From the NCBI RefSeq assembly GCF_018448785.1, contig NZ_JAHCLU010000008.1, positions 62,001-126,000 of the forward strand: DNA of 64,000 bases, given 5' to 3'. Every line of letters begins with the position of its first letter. Position 1 is the stretch's first letter. A model generated the notes under the pieces. That model worked only from the letters and a program-made list of their open reading frames with translations. It did no database searches and was not told the DNA's origin. The position numbers and the translations under genes are program-made. Origin of the DNA: Halomonas jincaotanensis. GTDB taxonomy: Bacteria > Pseudomonadota > Gammaproteobacteria > Pseudomonadales > Halomonadaceae. Shown here piece after piece: positions 37,972-47,254 of this stretch.

Positions 37972-38718
37972 TCAGCCCAGCAGCGAACGTATCGTGAGAT
38001 AGCCGCCCATGGCCAGCAAGCCGGCAAAGAATACGCGGCGAAAGACGACCTCGGAAAGCCGGTGACGCAACCGCTGCCCCAGCTGCATGCCGACAAGGGC
38101 CGGCACCAGGGCCAGCGTGGAGAGCCCGAGCAGTTGGCCGCTCAGCAGGTTCTGGCCGCCCATAGCCAGTCCCAGCGCCAGCGTCGAGCCGGTGAACAGG
38201 ATGCCCATGGCCTGGATCAGGGCATCACGTGGCAGCCCCAGCGCCTGTAGATAGGCCACGCCCGGAAATACCGACGACCCGGTCATGCCAGTGAACAAGC
38301 CATTGACGAGCCCCGACAACAGGCCGGCGCGGCGCTCATGGTGCACCGGCAAGGAGAGCCGGGCAGCGCCGAGGTTCATCAACGCATAGCCGACGATCAG
38401 CAGGCCCAGCAGCAGCGACAGCCAGCGCGGGTCGACACGCGCCAGCACCATCACACCCGGCCAGACGGCCACCACCGACGCCAACAGGAACGGCCAGAGA
38501 CGGCCTACGATTGCAGCGAACCGGCCGCCGATCAGCGCCTGCCAGACGTTGGTTACCATGGTCGGCACCAGCAACAACGCCATAGCGGGCTGCAACCCCA
38601 GGGTCGCGGTGAGCAGCGCCAGCGAGACCGTGGGCATGCCCATGCCGATCACCCCCTTCACGCTGCCGGCGGCCAGAAAAGTCGTAGTGACGAGCAACAG
38701 CAACAGCGGGTCGCTCAT
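37972..38718 (-). CDS. TauE/SafE family permease
   Basis: 248-residue integral membrane protein with about eight helices. The N-terminal pattern AAGSVKGVIGMGMPTVSLALL and the internal repeat GLVNGLFTGMTGSSVFPGVAYLQALG are typical of TauE/SafE anion exporters (sulphite, sulphoacetate, organosulphonates). Substrate cannot be read from sequence. The ATG overlaps the upstream UMF1 transporter stop by 4 nt, so expression is coupled to that gene and probably to the hydrolase and ATP-grasp genes before it. Confidence 0.87.
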   Translation of the reverse strand: MSDPLLLLLVTTTFLAAGSVKGVIGMGMPTVSLALLTATLGLQPAMALLLVPTMVTNVWQALIGGRFAAIVGRLWPFLLASVVAVWPGVMVLARVDPRWLSLLLGLLIVGYALMNLGAARLSLPVHHERRAGLLSGLVNGLFTGMTGSSVFPGVAYLQALGLPRDALIQAMGILFTGSTLALGLAMGGQNLLSGQLLGLSTLALVPALVGMQLGQRLRHRLSEVVFRRVFFAGLLAMGGYLTIRSLLG

Positions 38719-40112
38719 TGGGCGAGGCCCGCCTCGGGGCCGGCCTCCCCTCTCGAGGCTTCGCGGTCACGCATTGCCCAATCCCGTGCCGCCTGCTGAC
38801 CCCTTGTCTGGTCGACGCCCAGGCAAATGACGATCGCCAGGATGAACAGCGCCGCGCAAAGCAGAATCGAGGCCTGCAGCCCCACCACCGACTGGAGAAC
38901 CCCCAGGCCGATGATACCGATCACCCCGGCGAGCTTGTTGGCCAGCCCCCAGAAGCCGAAGAACTCGGCGGCCTTGCGCGTGGGCGAGAAAAGACCCACC
39001 AGGGCGCGGCTGGCCGACTGGCTGGAACCAAGGGAGAGCCCCGCCAGGCAGCCGACCACCAGAAACAGATGCTGGGCCTGCCAGTCGAGACCCAGGCGGC
39101 CATTCAGGAAAGTCGTGAGCTGGGGCGTGGCCCAGATGGCAATGATCGCCGCCACCCACAGCATCAGGGTGAACAGGTAGGTGACCCGGGTGCCGATGCG
39201 ATCCTGTAGGAAGCCGAACCCCAGCGCGCCCGCCGCCGCCGTGACCTGCACGATGATGAACATGATATTGCGGGTCGCCGCGTCCCAGCCGATCACCTGG
39301 GCGCCATAGATGAAGGCGAAGGCGATGATGATGTAGATCCCGGCCATGGAGAACAGCAGCGATACCAGAAAGAGACCCAGATCACGAAAGCGTTTGAGCT
39401 CGTGCAGGGTCGTGGCGACGCGCTCCATGGCGATCTGCCGATAGGGCTTGCCGGGCGGCTGCGGCGTGCCGCGCTCCTTCACCCACAGAAAGGTCGGAAT
39501 GGCGGTAATCAGGAAGAAACCGGCGGCAAACGGCCCGACCCAGCGAACGCGTTCGAAGTTTTCCGCCGTCGCCTCACCCAGCACCAACAGCGTGAAACCG
39601 GCGGCGAACAACCCACCCACATAGCCTAGCGCCCAGCCGAAGCCGGAGATCTTGCCCAGATCTTCTGGCGGCCCCAGGTCGGGCAGGAAGGCGGCGATGA
39701 AGGACTCACCCATCGAATAGGCGTAGTTGGACACCACGATCAGCAGCAGGCCCAACAGCACATAGCCCGGCGCCACGAAATAGAGCATGGCCGTGGTCGC
39801 CACCGTAGCGACATAACTGACGAACAGAAAATGCTTCTTGGCGGCCTGGTAATCCATCACCGCCCCGCACAGCGGCCCGGTGATCACCACCAGCAGGTAG
39901 CTGGTGGCCAGCGCCAGGCTCCACAGCAGGTTAGCCAGCCGGTAGCCATCGCCGCGTTCGCCGACGATGACCGTGGTGAACAGCTCGCCGAACACCACGG
40001 TGATGATCAGCAGGGTATAAGCCTGGTTGGCGAAGTCGAACATCGCCCAGCCGAGAATCTCCTTCTTCGAGGCACGCGGTGTCGCCGGCAAGGGAACAGG
40101 GGATAGGCTCAT
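38715..40112 (-). CDS. UMF1 (Atg22-like) MFS transporter
   Basis: 465-residue twelve-helix carrier. KKEILGWAMFDFANQAYTLLIITVVF at the N-terminus is the UMF1 family signature, followed by GPLCGAVMDYQAAKKHFLF and YSMGESFIAAFLPDLGPPEDLGKISGFGWALGY, as in yeast Atg22, which exports amino acids from the vacuole. Bacterial homologues are poorly characterised; amino-acid or peptide export is a reasonable guess. Starts 51 bp after the CocE hydrolase gene and overlaps the TauE gene by 4 nt. Confidence 0.9.
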   Translation of the reverse strand: MSLSPVPLPATPRASKKEILGWAMFDFANQAYTLLIITVVFGELFTTVIVGERGDGYRLANLLWSLALATSYLLVVITGPLCGAVMDYQAAKKHFLFVSYVATVATTAMLYFVAPGYVLLGLLLIVVSNYAYSMGESFIAAFLPDLGPPEDLGKISGFGWALGYVGGLFAAGFTLLVLGEATAENFERVRWVGPFAAGFFLITAIPTFLWVKERGTPQPPGKPYRQIAMERVATTLHELKRFRDLGLFLVSLLFSMAGIYIIIAFAFIYGAQVIGWDAATRNIMFIIVQVTAAAGALGFGFLQDRIGTRVTYLFTLMLWVAAIIAIWATPQLTTFLNGRLGLDWQAQHLFLVVGCLAGLSLGSSQSASRALVGLFSPTRKAAEFFGFWGLANKLAGVIGIIGLGVLQSVVGLQASILLCAALFILAIVICLGVDQTRGQQAARDWAMRDREASRGEAGPEAGLAQ

Positions 40113-40163
40113 ACGGGACGTCCCGGTAAAAGTCAGGACGCCACGATAGCAGCCTCGCCAAGA

Positions 40164-42191
40164 CTAGACGAGGTCACGGGGAATCGTCTCGTCCCAGGTA
40201 CGCGCATAGATTCGGGTCTCACCTTCCCAGGCATCGAGGGTGGCACGAATGCGGAAGTTGTCGGCATCGCTGGTCAGCAGGGTGCGCGTCAAAGTGTGCA
40301 CTTCCCAATCGCCGCGCTTGAAGCTGCGCTGCCACTCGGTCCAGCCGCTAAGGTTGTCGTAGCTGCCGTACGAATAGCTGTAGCGTTCGGTGACTTTAGC
40401 GGCGATTTCCAGATTGATCTCGTCGATGCGGTAACGCCCCTCGTCGTTGACCACCTCGAGGGTGGTCTTGTCGTTGGCGAGATCGCGGATCACGCGCCAG
40501 CTCTCTTGAGTCGGCTGCAGCAGCGTCTTGGCCAGCGGAAGCGCGCCCTCAGGCTCTCCAAAGGCCGGCAGTGCGGCCTCCTCGGCAGGTCGCGGCGCAC
40601 GCACCGGCAGCACCAGGCGACAGCGGCTCGGCAGGATGGTCAGCCGCACCGGCCGAGGCGCCGGCCAGGCAAGCGGCCAGTAGCTGGTGGAAACTGCCAG
40701 GCGAATGGCGTGTCCGGCGGCGAATTGCTGGGCAATGTGTTTGAGGGGAATCTGTACCCGATAGCGTTTGCCCGGTTCCAGGGATTCGGGGAATTCGTTG
40801 CTATCGCGGTGAGTCAGGTTGAGCAAACCATAGGAGACCCGTGTGGCCTTGTCGTCCTCGGCAATGTCGGAGAGACGCAGCGCCACCATGGCCACGGGCT
40901 GGTCGGCCGAGAGTTCAAGCTCGACGATCGGCGAACCGAAGATCTCCAATGGCGCGTCCAGGCGAGGGGTCTGAAAGATCAGCGAACCGCCGTCCTCATC
41001 GCGCTGGTCATGGGGCAGGTCCGGCGGGGCATTGTAGGAACACCACTTGCCGGCATAGAGCCCCACCGAGAGCGGGGAACGGATGTCCAGGGTGGTGTCA
41101 TCGTCCTGGCCGTCGGCTTCGGGCAAGAGGTCGTGGCCGGCGGTGAGCCGGAAAGAGCTTGGCAGGATATTCGGCGATGGCCACTCTGGCTCGGCGATCC
41201 AGCGACCGGGACGCTCATCGTAACGCGCCGAGGGCGCTACCGACTCCTGCATCCAGACCCGCACCATGGGTTCGTCCATGATCCCGGTGTCGATACCCTT
41301 GAGCCAGCGATCCCACCAGCGCAGCGACTCTTGCAGGAAACCGATGGCCGGCCCCGGCACGCCCAAGTGGGGATACTTGTGAGCCCAAGGACCGACCAGC
41401 CCCTTGCGGGGCACCGAAAGTTTCTCCAACACCCGAAAGACGGCATTGCAGTAGCCATCGGCCCAGCCGCTGACGGCATAGACCGGGCACTGGATGGCCG
41501 AGTAGTCCTCACACACCGAGCCGTGCTTCCAGTAGTCATCGCGTCGCTGGTGTTCGAGCCACTGGGCCAACCAAAGGCCACTGCCGTCCAGCCGCTCAAG
41601 CCACATGTCCCGCCATTGCTCACCGACCAGTTCTGGGTCCGGCGGGCAGGCGTTGCCGTCGAACATGGTCGAGGCCCAAGAGAGGTTGTCGCCCAGCAGG
41701 CAGCCCCCCATGTGGTGGATGTCGTCGGCGTAGCGGTCATCGGTAAAGCAGAGCGTGATCACCGCCTTGAGCTGGGGCGGGCGCAGCGCTGCGATCTGCA
41801 GGCCATTAAAGCCACCCCAGGAGATGCCGATCATGCCGACATCGCCGGTGCACCATGGCTGGGCAGCCAGCCACTCGAGGATCTCCAGGCCATCGTCGAG
41901 CTCCTGGGGAAGATACTCATCGGTTAGCACCCCATCGGACTCGCCGGTGCCACGAATGTCGACCCGGACCCCGGCATAGCCGTGACCCGCCCAGTAAGAG
42001 TGCATCTGGACATCGCGCTCGGCGGTGAGGTCACGCTTACGGTAGGGGAGGTACTCGAGGATGGCGGGTACCGGATGACGAACAGCATCCGTCGGCCGCC
42101 AGATCCTCGCGGCCAGGCGAGTGCCGTCCGCCAGGGGGATCCAGGTCTCCTCTTCCTGCACCCGGCGGGGAAAATCGGTAACGATACGCAT
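40164..42191 (-). CDS. CocE/NonD family hydrolase (X-Pro peptidase/acyl esterase type)
   Basis: 675-residue serine hydrolase. The nucleophile elbow GISWGGFNG places Ser124, and the tyrosine of the oxyanion region lies in LEYLPYRKRD. The C-terminal third forms the jellyroll X-Pro dipeptidyl-peptidase domain (LELSADQPVAMVALRLSDIAED, then GHAIRLAVSTSYWPL). Family enzymes cleave esters, beta-lactam side chains or Xaa-Pro peptides. No signal peptide is present, so it acts in the cytoplasm. It follows an ATP-grasp ligase gene by 62 bp, a 12-bp tandem duplication lying between them. Confidence 0.9.
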   Translation of the reverse strand: MRIVTDFPRRVQEEETWIPLADGTRLAARIWRPTDAVRHPVPAILEYLPYRKRDLTAERDVQMHSYWAGHGYAGVRVDIRGTGESDGVLTDEYLPQELDDGLEILEWLAAQPWCTGDVGMIGISWGGFNGLQIAALRPPQLKAVITLCFTDDRYADDIHHMGGCLLGDNLSWASTMFDGNACPPDPELVGEQWRDMWLERLDGSGLWLAQWLEHQRRDDYWKHGSVCEDYSAIQCPVYAVSGWADGYCNAVFRVLEKLSVPRKGLVGPWAHKYPHLGVPGPAIGFLQESLRWWDRWLKGIDTGIMDEPMVRVWMQESVAPSARYDERPGRWIAEPEWPSPNILPSSFRLTAGHDLLPEADGQDDDTTLDIRSPLSVGLYAGKWCSYNAPPDLPHDQRDEDGGSLIFQTPRLDAPLEIFGSPIVELELSADQPVAMVALRLSDIAEDDKATRVSYGLLNLTHRDSNEFPESLEPGKRYRVQIPLKHIAQQFAAGHAIRLAVSTSYWPLAWPAPRPVRLTILPSRCRLVLPVRAPRPAEEAALPAFGEPEGALPLAKTLLQPTQESWRVIRDLANDKTTLEVVNDEGRYRIDEINLEIAAKVTERYSYSYGSYDNLSGWTEWQRSFKRGDWEVHTLTRTLLTSDADNFRIRATLDAWEGETRIYARTWDETIPRDLV

Positions 42192-42212
42192 GGCCTTGCA
42201 CTCCTGATTCCT

Positions 42213-42236
42213 TGTGGTCTTGCGTGTGGTCTTGCG
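42213..42236 (-). repeat. 12-bp tandem duplication
   Basis: TGTGGTCTTGCG occurs twice back to back in the short gap between the ATP-grasp and CocE genes, just upstream of the hydrolase start. It may be a simple slippage duplication; no regulatory meaning can be claimed. Confidence 0.7.
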
Positions 42237-42253
42237 TGCCGCTCCCGGAAATC

Positions 42254-43558
42254 TCAGCCCTGGATGCCGTCGAACTCGAAGGGCAGCCGCGCCACCAGGC
42301 GGTCAAAGTCAGCGAGCAACTGCTCGGCCGATGACGCGCCCATATAGACATGCGCCAGCGCGAAGCTGTAGGCATCCTGCTCGGGGAGAGTGGAGAGTTG
42401 TTGCCCTTCCTCCACCTGAACGGCGATATGGCAACCGGGGAAATCAGCCTGGAGTTCCGTGAGTTCCGCATCGGTGGGGACCCGTGTCACCACCGCATCG
42501 GTAAAGAATACCCGGTGGAAGAACTTGGCCGCCATGGCGAATTCACCCTGCCGGTGTGGCATGTCAGGCCGCCGGCCCAGCCCCAAATCGATGGTGACCT
42601 GCTGGTTGCTGATTCCGTCGACCTTCTCGAAGAGGTCGCAGTGCGACTGGGAGATACGCGTATTGATCTCCAGCAGCCAGACACGCCCCTGCACCTCATC
42701 CCAGAAATACTCGACATTGAAGGCGGCATTGTCGTAGCCGATATGGCGCATGATGGTGTCGGTCAGCTCCACCATGGTGGTCTGGATATCGTCCGGCAGC
42801 CCCGAGGGATAGCGGTAGTGGAAGAAGCTGAGTACGTGGGGGTAGCGCAGCGAATCGACGATGCCATAGCTGACCACCTCACCATCGAAGACATAGCCCT
42901 CCACGGTGCACTGCCAGCCACCGATGATCTCCTCGGCCATGCAGAAATGGCCGTCCACGGCGGCGATTTCCGGTGGCAGGTTGGCATGCTCCAGCACCGT
43001 ATTAAAGGGGTCAGCGATGGTCCCGATGGAATCACGAAGCTGCGCGATGGCGTGATAGAAGTCCTCGGGGGTCTCGATGCGAAATCCCAGCCGCGAGCCG
43101 GACGACTTGATCGGCTTGACGAAGAAGGGGAAGTAGAGCCCCGCTTCGCCGATGTGGGTCATCGCCTCGTCATCGAAAGGGTCGAAGGCGGTGAACGCCG
43201 GGATGTGGGCCGGGATCACCTCGTGCTGGACGCGGCGGCTCCAGTACTTGTGCTCGCACTTCAGCAGGCTGGCAAGCGAGGTACTGCGAATACCGAAACG
43301 CTCGCAGAGGATCGGCAACATGGTCGAGACCGGGAAATCCATGTAGCCGACGATGGCATCGATGGAGCCATCGAAGGCCTCGAGTTGGGCCGTGGCTTCC
43401 TCCAGCATGGCGGCGATATCAAATATCTCGGTATCGTAGACCGCCTCGGGGGCAATCAGCCCGTGAAAGCGCCAGCCCTCGGCCCCTCGCAGGGTTTCGA
43501 GGCGCTCACGGTTGAAGTCGTTAAGTCCTACTACGAAGATGTTCTTGGCGTCATCCAT
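42254..43558 (-). CDS. ATP-grasp domain ligase
   Basis: 434-residue ATP-grasp enzyme. The N-terminal Rossmann-like part begins KNIFVVGLNDFNRERLETL. The nucleotide-binding lysine lies in FPFFVKPIKSSGSRLGFRI, and the metal site in NVEYFWDEVQGRVWLLEINTRISQSH (Glu and Asn). Such proteins join a carboxylate to an amine or thiol through an acyl phosphate, as in dipeptide or amino-acid ligases. ATG 43558 has GAGG eight nt upstream; the longer frame to 43630 was dropped. It heads a minus-strand run with the CocE hydrolase, UMF1 carrier and TauE permease. Substrate unknown. Confidence 0.85.
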   Translation of the reverse strand: MDDAKNIFVVGLNDFNRERLETLRGAEGWRFHGLIAPEAVYDTEIFDIAAMLEEATAQLEAFDGSIDAIVGYMDFPVSTMLPILCERFGIRSTSLASLLKCEHKYWSRRVQHEVIPAHIPAFTAFDPFDDEAMTHIGEAGLYFPFFVKPIKSSGSRLGFRIETPEDFYHAIAQLRDSIGTIADPFNTVLEHANLPPEIAAVDGHFCMAEEIIGGWQCTVEGYVFDGEVVSYGIVDSLRYPHVLSFFHYRYPSGLPDDIQTTMVELTDTIMRHIGYDNAAFNVEYFWDEVQGRVWLLEINTRISQSHCDLFEKVDGISNQQVTIDLGLGRRPDMPHRQGEFAMAAKFFHRVFFTDAVVTRVPTDAELTELQADFPGCHIAVQVEEGQQLSTLPEQDAYSFALAHVYMGASSAEQLLADFDRLVARLPFEFDGIQG

Positions 43559-43728
43559 TACATTCACCTCAAGTCGACCGCCGACAGACTCGGCTGGCCA
43601 GTGACAAGACAAGCTTCCATGGAGCAGCATAACCCAGCCGGGACGACAGGGAATCCCCGCCAGCAGAATGATCGTTAACAGGAATATCTTGCCAGCGTCG
43701 GAGAAAAGACCATGTCAGGGGACACAGC

Positions 43729-43812
43729 ATGAACCAGCACGACGACGTCATCGAGCGAATGAAGGCCAACCTCGCCAGATGGAACGCCGAGATCGACACG
43801 TTGACGTTGGCA
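43729..43812 (+). pseudogene. Truncated 5' fragment of a coiled-coil protein gene
   Basis: From ATG 43729 the frame reads NQHDDVIERMKANLARWNAE then IDTLTL, which strongly resembles the N-terminus of sll1863-type coiled-coil stress proteins (KMKAQLDEWNAEIDKL pattern). After about 27 codons the similarity stops exactly where the convergent TelA gene ends, and the remaining frame is only antisense sequence of telA. The rest of the gene has been lost. Confidence 0.6.
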
Positions 43813-43819
43813 AGCCGCC

Positions 43820-45034
43820 TCAGCCCCGGGAGCTGTCCCCCGTCGCACTGTCTGGCTCGATGGCCCGAGTCGGCCGCGCATCATTGCCCCGCTGCAAACG
43901 GTCAATGGCGCCACTGCCCTGACTCGCCAGTGTCGCCAGGCGATCGATCTGATCGTCTAGCTTGGGTAGCGCTTCCTGACGATAGCGCGACAGGTCATCG
44001 ATCGCGCCCATCACATCGCCGAAGGCCTGCTCGAGGGCCTGCATGTCAAGCATGGAGGCGGAAGCGCGCTTCTGGATATCCACGCCCTGCTGACGCAACG
44101 CCTTGGCAGTGCCGCTGATCATCTCCGAGGTCGTGGTATTGAGCGCCTCGACACGGTCCAGCACCAGCCGTTGATTGGCGATGGCAAGCGCGACAGTCAC
44201 CGCCACGGTCAGCGCCGAGACGGTGACGTTGATGGCGCGATCGACGCCGCGCATCAGCTCACGATTGTTGCGGATGATCACTTCCAGCGCCAGCACGCCC
44301 TGCTGGCTGACCGCCAGTTGCTGCTGTAAATCGACGACACGCTGGCGCAGCGGAAACAGCAATTCCTCCTCGAGGAAGCCACGCTGCGGGTCATCTTGGT
44401 CACGGCGCGCGATCGCGACCTGGAGACGCTCGTCGATCATGCGCCCCAGCGTCACCTGCCGATTCAACTGGGTTAGGCTCTCGCGCAGGGCTTGCTGGTC
44501 ATCGCTCAGCGTGAGGTTGTCGCGATACAGCATGTCGCGCCCACCTTCGAGGTCGGCGATGATCGCATCCAGGGCCTGCTGCGCATTCTCGAACTTGCGA
44601 AAGTAACGCTGCAGGCGGCTGCCGGCGCCGGGGATCAGCGCCAGCACACGATCCAGCGGGCTGGGCGAGAGGCGATGCCGGGCGGGGTCCAGCGTCTGCA
44701 TCCTGCCGCGCAGATCGACCAGCGCCTTGGCGACCGGCCCGCCTTCATCGCCGTGGTGGGCCAGCTTGCGCAGAGGCGTCTGCAACATCGCGCTCTTGTG
44801 GGCGGCCTGCTGTTGCAGCTCGAGCCCCATCTCGTCGACGGCACGGCGCTGGCGCGCCAGCGACCCGGTGTCGCCCCCGGCGATCACCTCCTCGACGAAG
44901 GCATCGGCCTGGGCCGCCAGCGCCGGGTCGCCATCGCCATCGCGCGCGATGGCGGATCCCTCGTCCAGCTGGCGGGAGATGTCCTCCACCGGTGGCAGCG
45001 ACAGGCGGGACTTGCCTTCGAACTCCTGACTCAT
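43820..45034 (-). CDS. Toxic anion resistance protein, TelA family
   Basis: 404-residue helical protein of the TelA/KlaA family, linked to tellurite and antimicrobial resistance in some bacteria. Diagnostic blocks are IPGAGSRLQRYFRKFENAQQALDAII, DNLTLSDDQQALRESL, and the hydrophobic VALAIANQRLVLDRVEALNTTTSEMISGTA near the C-terminus. Long helices suggest coiled coils. ATG 45034 has GAGG five nt upstream. The adjacent membrane protein gene lies 78 bp upstream on the same strand and is its usual partner. Mechanism is not known. Confidence 0.88.
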   Translation of the reverse strand: MSQEFEGKSRLSLPPVEDISRQLDEGSAIARDGDGDPALAAQADAFVEEVIAGGDTGSLARQRRAVDEMGLELQQQAAHKSAMLQTPLRKLAHHGDEGGPVAKALVDLRGRMQTLDPARHRLSPSPLDRVLALIPGAGSRLQRYFRKFENAQQALDAIIADLEGGRDMLYRDNLTLSDDQQALRESLTQLNRQVTLGRMIDERLQVAIARRDQDDPQRGFLEEELLFPLRQRVVDLQQQLAVSQQGVLALEVIIRNNRELMRGVDRAINVTVSALTVAVTVALAIANQRLVLDRVEALNTTTSEMISGTAKALRQQGVDIQKRASASMLDMQALEQAFGDVMGAIDDLSRYRQEALPKLDDQIDRLATLASQGSGAIDRLQRGNDARPTRAIEPDSATGDSSRG

Positions 45035-45112
45035 AAACACCTCTTGCGACGTAAAATCCTCGTGCCGATGTCCGACATGACGGACGGTGCAGTTCCTGCA
45101 CTTGCTATGCTC

Positions 45113-46057
45113 TCAGCGCTCACTGCGTCCATAACGGTCGGCTCGCTCGACGAAATGGCGCAACTCGCTCAACGCCCGGTCGGTGGTGACCGAGGCCTGG
45201 GGTCGTCCGGTTTCGATACGCGCCATGGAGACGGCCGTGTCGTCGAGCACCGTGAGGGCCGACTCATTGCGTGCCGCGAGCTCCTCCAGGCGCCGTTCAG
45301 TCTCGGCGAGCAGTTCCAGCCGGCGCACCAGGGCAACGCGTTCTTCCTCGCCCAAGCGCTTGCTTTCCTTGGCCAGGCGACGCCGCACAAAGTCTCCGTC
45401 CACGCTCACCACGCCACTGGCCTGGGAGGCCATGGAGTTGAGGGTATCCACCGCGCCCAGGCAGACCTCGCCGACCAGGCTACGCGAGCGCTCAAAGGCC
45501 AGCTCGCCGCTGTCAAAGCGGCCGCCGAGCACCTCCATCACATGCCGATAGCGGCTGTAGAGGCGGTCGGCCTGGATGGCCAGGTCGGGGCGACGGACGT
45601 CGAGAAGCGCCTGCTTGGCCCGGCACATGGCCAGCACCAGGTCATCGGCGCCCACCGGCGGATGGGCGGGGTCGAGCACGGCAACGCCTGCTTCCTGGGC
45701 CTCGCGCTCTTGCTGCGCGCGACGGCGTTCGGCCTCGGCCGCCAACCTGGCTTGCCGGCGACGTTCCCGCCGGCGGCCCAGCCAGCCCCGCAGGTGGCGT
45801 TCCAACGGCAGCGCCGCAGGAATCGCGACGAGACCCGCAATCCAGCCGAGCAGGCTCGGCCCGAAGCCGCCCCACAGCGAGGTCAACCACAGCAGCATGC
45901 TGACGAAAGGCACCATCAGGCAGTAACGCACGATCACCTGCAGGCGACCAAAAGGCTCGCTCGGCAAGGCCAGGCGCGGGTTGACCAGACCCACCAGCAG
46001 CCAGGGCAGGCAGGTCATGAACAGTCCATAGGAAAACCCCTGCAGAAATGCCAGCAT
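45113..46057 (-). CDS. Membrane protein partner of TelA
   Basis: 314-residue protein with three N-terminal hydrophobic segments (about residues 5-25, 45-65 and 68-85), a very basic Arg-rich region (RGWLGRRRERRRQARL) and a helical cytoplasmic domain of about 190 residues. I do not recognise a named family beyond its recurrent pairing with TelA-type genes. The layout suggests a membrane anchor or sensor for the TelA protein. It is transcribed just upstream of telA on the same strand. Confidence 0.7.
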   Translation of the reverse strand: MLAFLQGFSYGLFMTCLPWLLVGLVNPRLALPSEPFGRLQVIVRYCLMVPFVSMLLWLTSLWGGFGPSLLGWIAGLVAIPAALPLERHLRGWLGRRRERRRQARLAAEAERRRAQQEREAQEAGVAVLDPAHPPVGADDLVLAMCRAKQALLDVRRPDLAIQADRLYSRYRHVMEVLGGRFDSGELAFERSRSLVGEVCLGAVDTLNSMASQASGVVSVDGDFVRRRLAKESKRLGEEERVALVRRLELLAETERRLEELAARNESALTVLDDTAVSMARIETGRPQASVTTDRALSELRHFVERADRYGRSER

Positions 46058-46164
46058 AGGTGTCGTGGTCCTTTACCTCGGGTGAGCAGTCTCAAGTGTA
46101 GAGTAAGCGTGTCAGCAGGATAAGCGCTGGCATCACTGTGCTGTGCCGCTGTCGCCTCGCGCAC

Positions 46165-46863
46165 TCAACGACAAAGGTGGAAGCCGCGCATGCCGAAATG
46201 AAAATGGTCGGCATGCGCGGCATTGTAATCCGGCCCCAGCACATTGCCGAAAAGATCGCATGCGCCGTCCCGCGCCTTACGCAGAAACATCCCTGCCTCA
46301 CCCTCGTCCGCCCAGTCGCCCAGCAGCGTGATGCGCCGCCCATCGGCCAGCCTGAACGCCGCCACGTCCAGCGCCTCGGCGGTGGCGTGTTCGCTCAGCC
46401 GCCCGGACGCGCGACCGTAGACATTGCGACAGCTGTAGCTGCCATAATGTTCGACGCCGACCAAACGACTGCCGAACACCGCCTCGGCAGCGGGCTGCAA
46501 GCGTTGGCGCTCAAAGACCACCCAGGCCAGCGCCAAAGGGCAGCTGGCGACGAAGCTGGCATTGAAATCGACGCTGCTGCCTTGCACGCGCACCACATTT
46601 TCCAGCGGGCAGCCGGCCACCGGCGCGTGGTCGTCCAGCACGGTATAAGCGAATTCATCGTTGGGCACCGTATCGAGCGCCGCCAGGCAGCCCCGTGGGT
46701 CATCGGCCAGCCGGCGCAGTTTCCATTGGCTCACCGGCGTCAGCGGATCGTCTACCGCCAGCGGCGCCCACGGCGCCCAGTGGCGTGGCACTGATTCCCA
46801 CACGCGCTGGTGGGCCGCCGAGACCGCGGCGGCGATGAGCAACAACACGATGAACTTGCCCAT
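46165..46863 (-). CDS. Extensin-like family protein
   Basis: 232-residue protein with an N-terminal signal or membrane segment (GKFIVLLLIAAAVSAA). The body matches the bacterial extensin-like C-terminal domain: SVDFNASFVASCPLA, YSCRNVYGRASGRLSEHATAEALDVAAFRL and HADHFHFGMRGFHLC. The His/Asp pattern (SEHATAEALD plus HADHFH) resembles zinc D,D-peptidases of the peptidase M15 type, so a cell-wall role in the periplasm is plausible. Four Cys suggest disulphides. No clear operon partners. Confidence 0.87.
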   Translation of the reverse strand: MGKFIVLLLIAAAVSAAHQRVWESVPRHWAPWAPLAVDDPLTPVSQWKLRRLADDPRGCLAALDTVPNDEFAYTVLDDHAPVAGCPLENVVRVQGSSVDFNASFVASCPLALAWVVFERQRLQPAAEAVFGSRLVGVEHYGSYSCRNVYGRASGRLSEHATAEALDVAAFRLADGRRITLLGDWADEGEAGMFLRKARDGACDLFGNVLGPDYNAAHADHFHFGMRGFHLCR

Positions 46864-46972
46864 ATCGGTCCGTCAGCTTTAGTCAACAAGGGAGACACCA
46901 AGTACCTCAGCCAACCCCTTCACCCGCGATTAACTGAATGCTGACGAGAGCATCGTCAAACGCGATGGCGCT

Positions 46973-47149
46973 TCACAGCAGTAAATGGAGCGCCAGGGCC
47001 ACGGCGCCCACCAACATGGCCGTGATCACGGCGATATCGACCAAGCGATCCAGCCAGCGGTCAAAATTGGCTAGACCCCGGCGGCGTGCCGGACGACGGC
47101 GAGTGGCGCCGCGCCGCGGTTGGCCATGGGAGACGCTGACACGAGGCAT
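46973..47149 (-). CDS. Small membrane protein, hypothetical
   Basis: 58 residues: a highly basic N-terminal half (QPRRGATRRRPARRRG) and a single C-terminal helix (DIAVITAMLVGAVALALHLLL). This tail-anchored layout is unlike random antisense sequence, but the family is unknown. The start is uncertain: ATG 47149 or ATG 47167, neither with a good ribosome-binding site. Confidence 0.4.
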   Translation of the reverse strand: MPRVSVSHGQPRRGATRRRPARRRGLANFDRWLDRLVDIAVITAMLVGAVALALHLLL

Positions 47150-47254
47150 TAGACAAGTCCGATTCATCCCTGTTTTGCTGGAGCTTACGGGGTCTTAGTA
47201 TTACCTGGCCAGCATCTTCGTCAATCCCCTGCCTTGCGATCTTCGACAGCGGTG

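Noticed and set aside
40296-41927. 543-codon plus-strand frame opposite the CocE hydrolase
   Set aside because: Antisense shadow; the minus-strand hydrolase has its catalytic motifs and full length.
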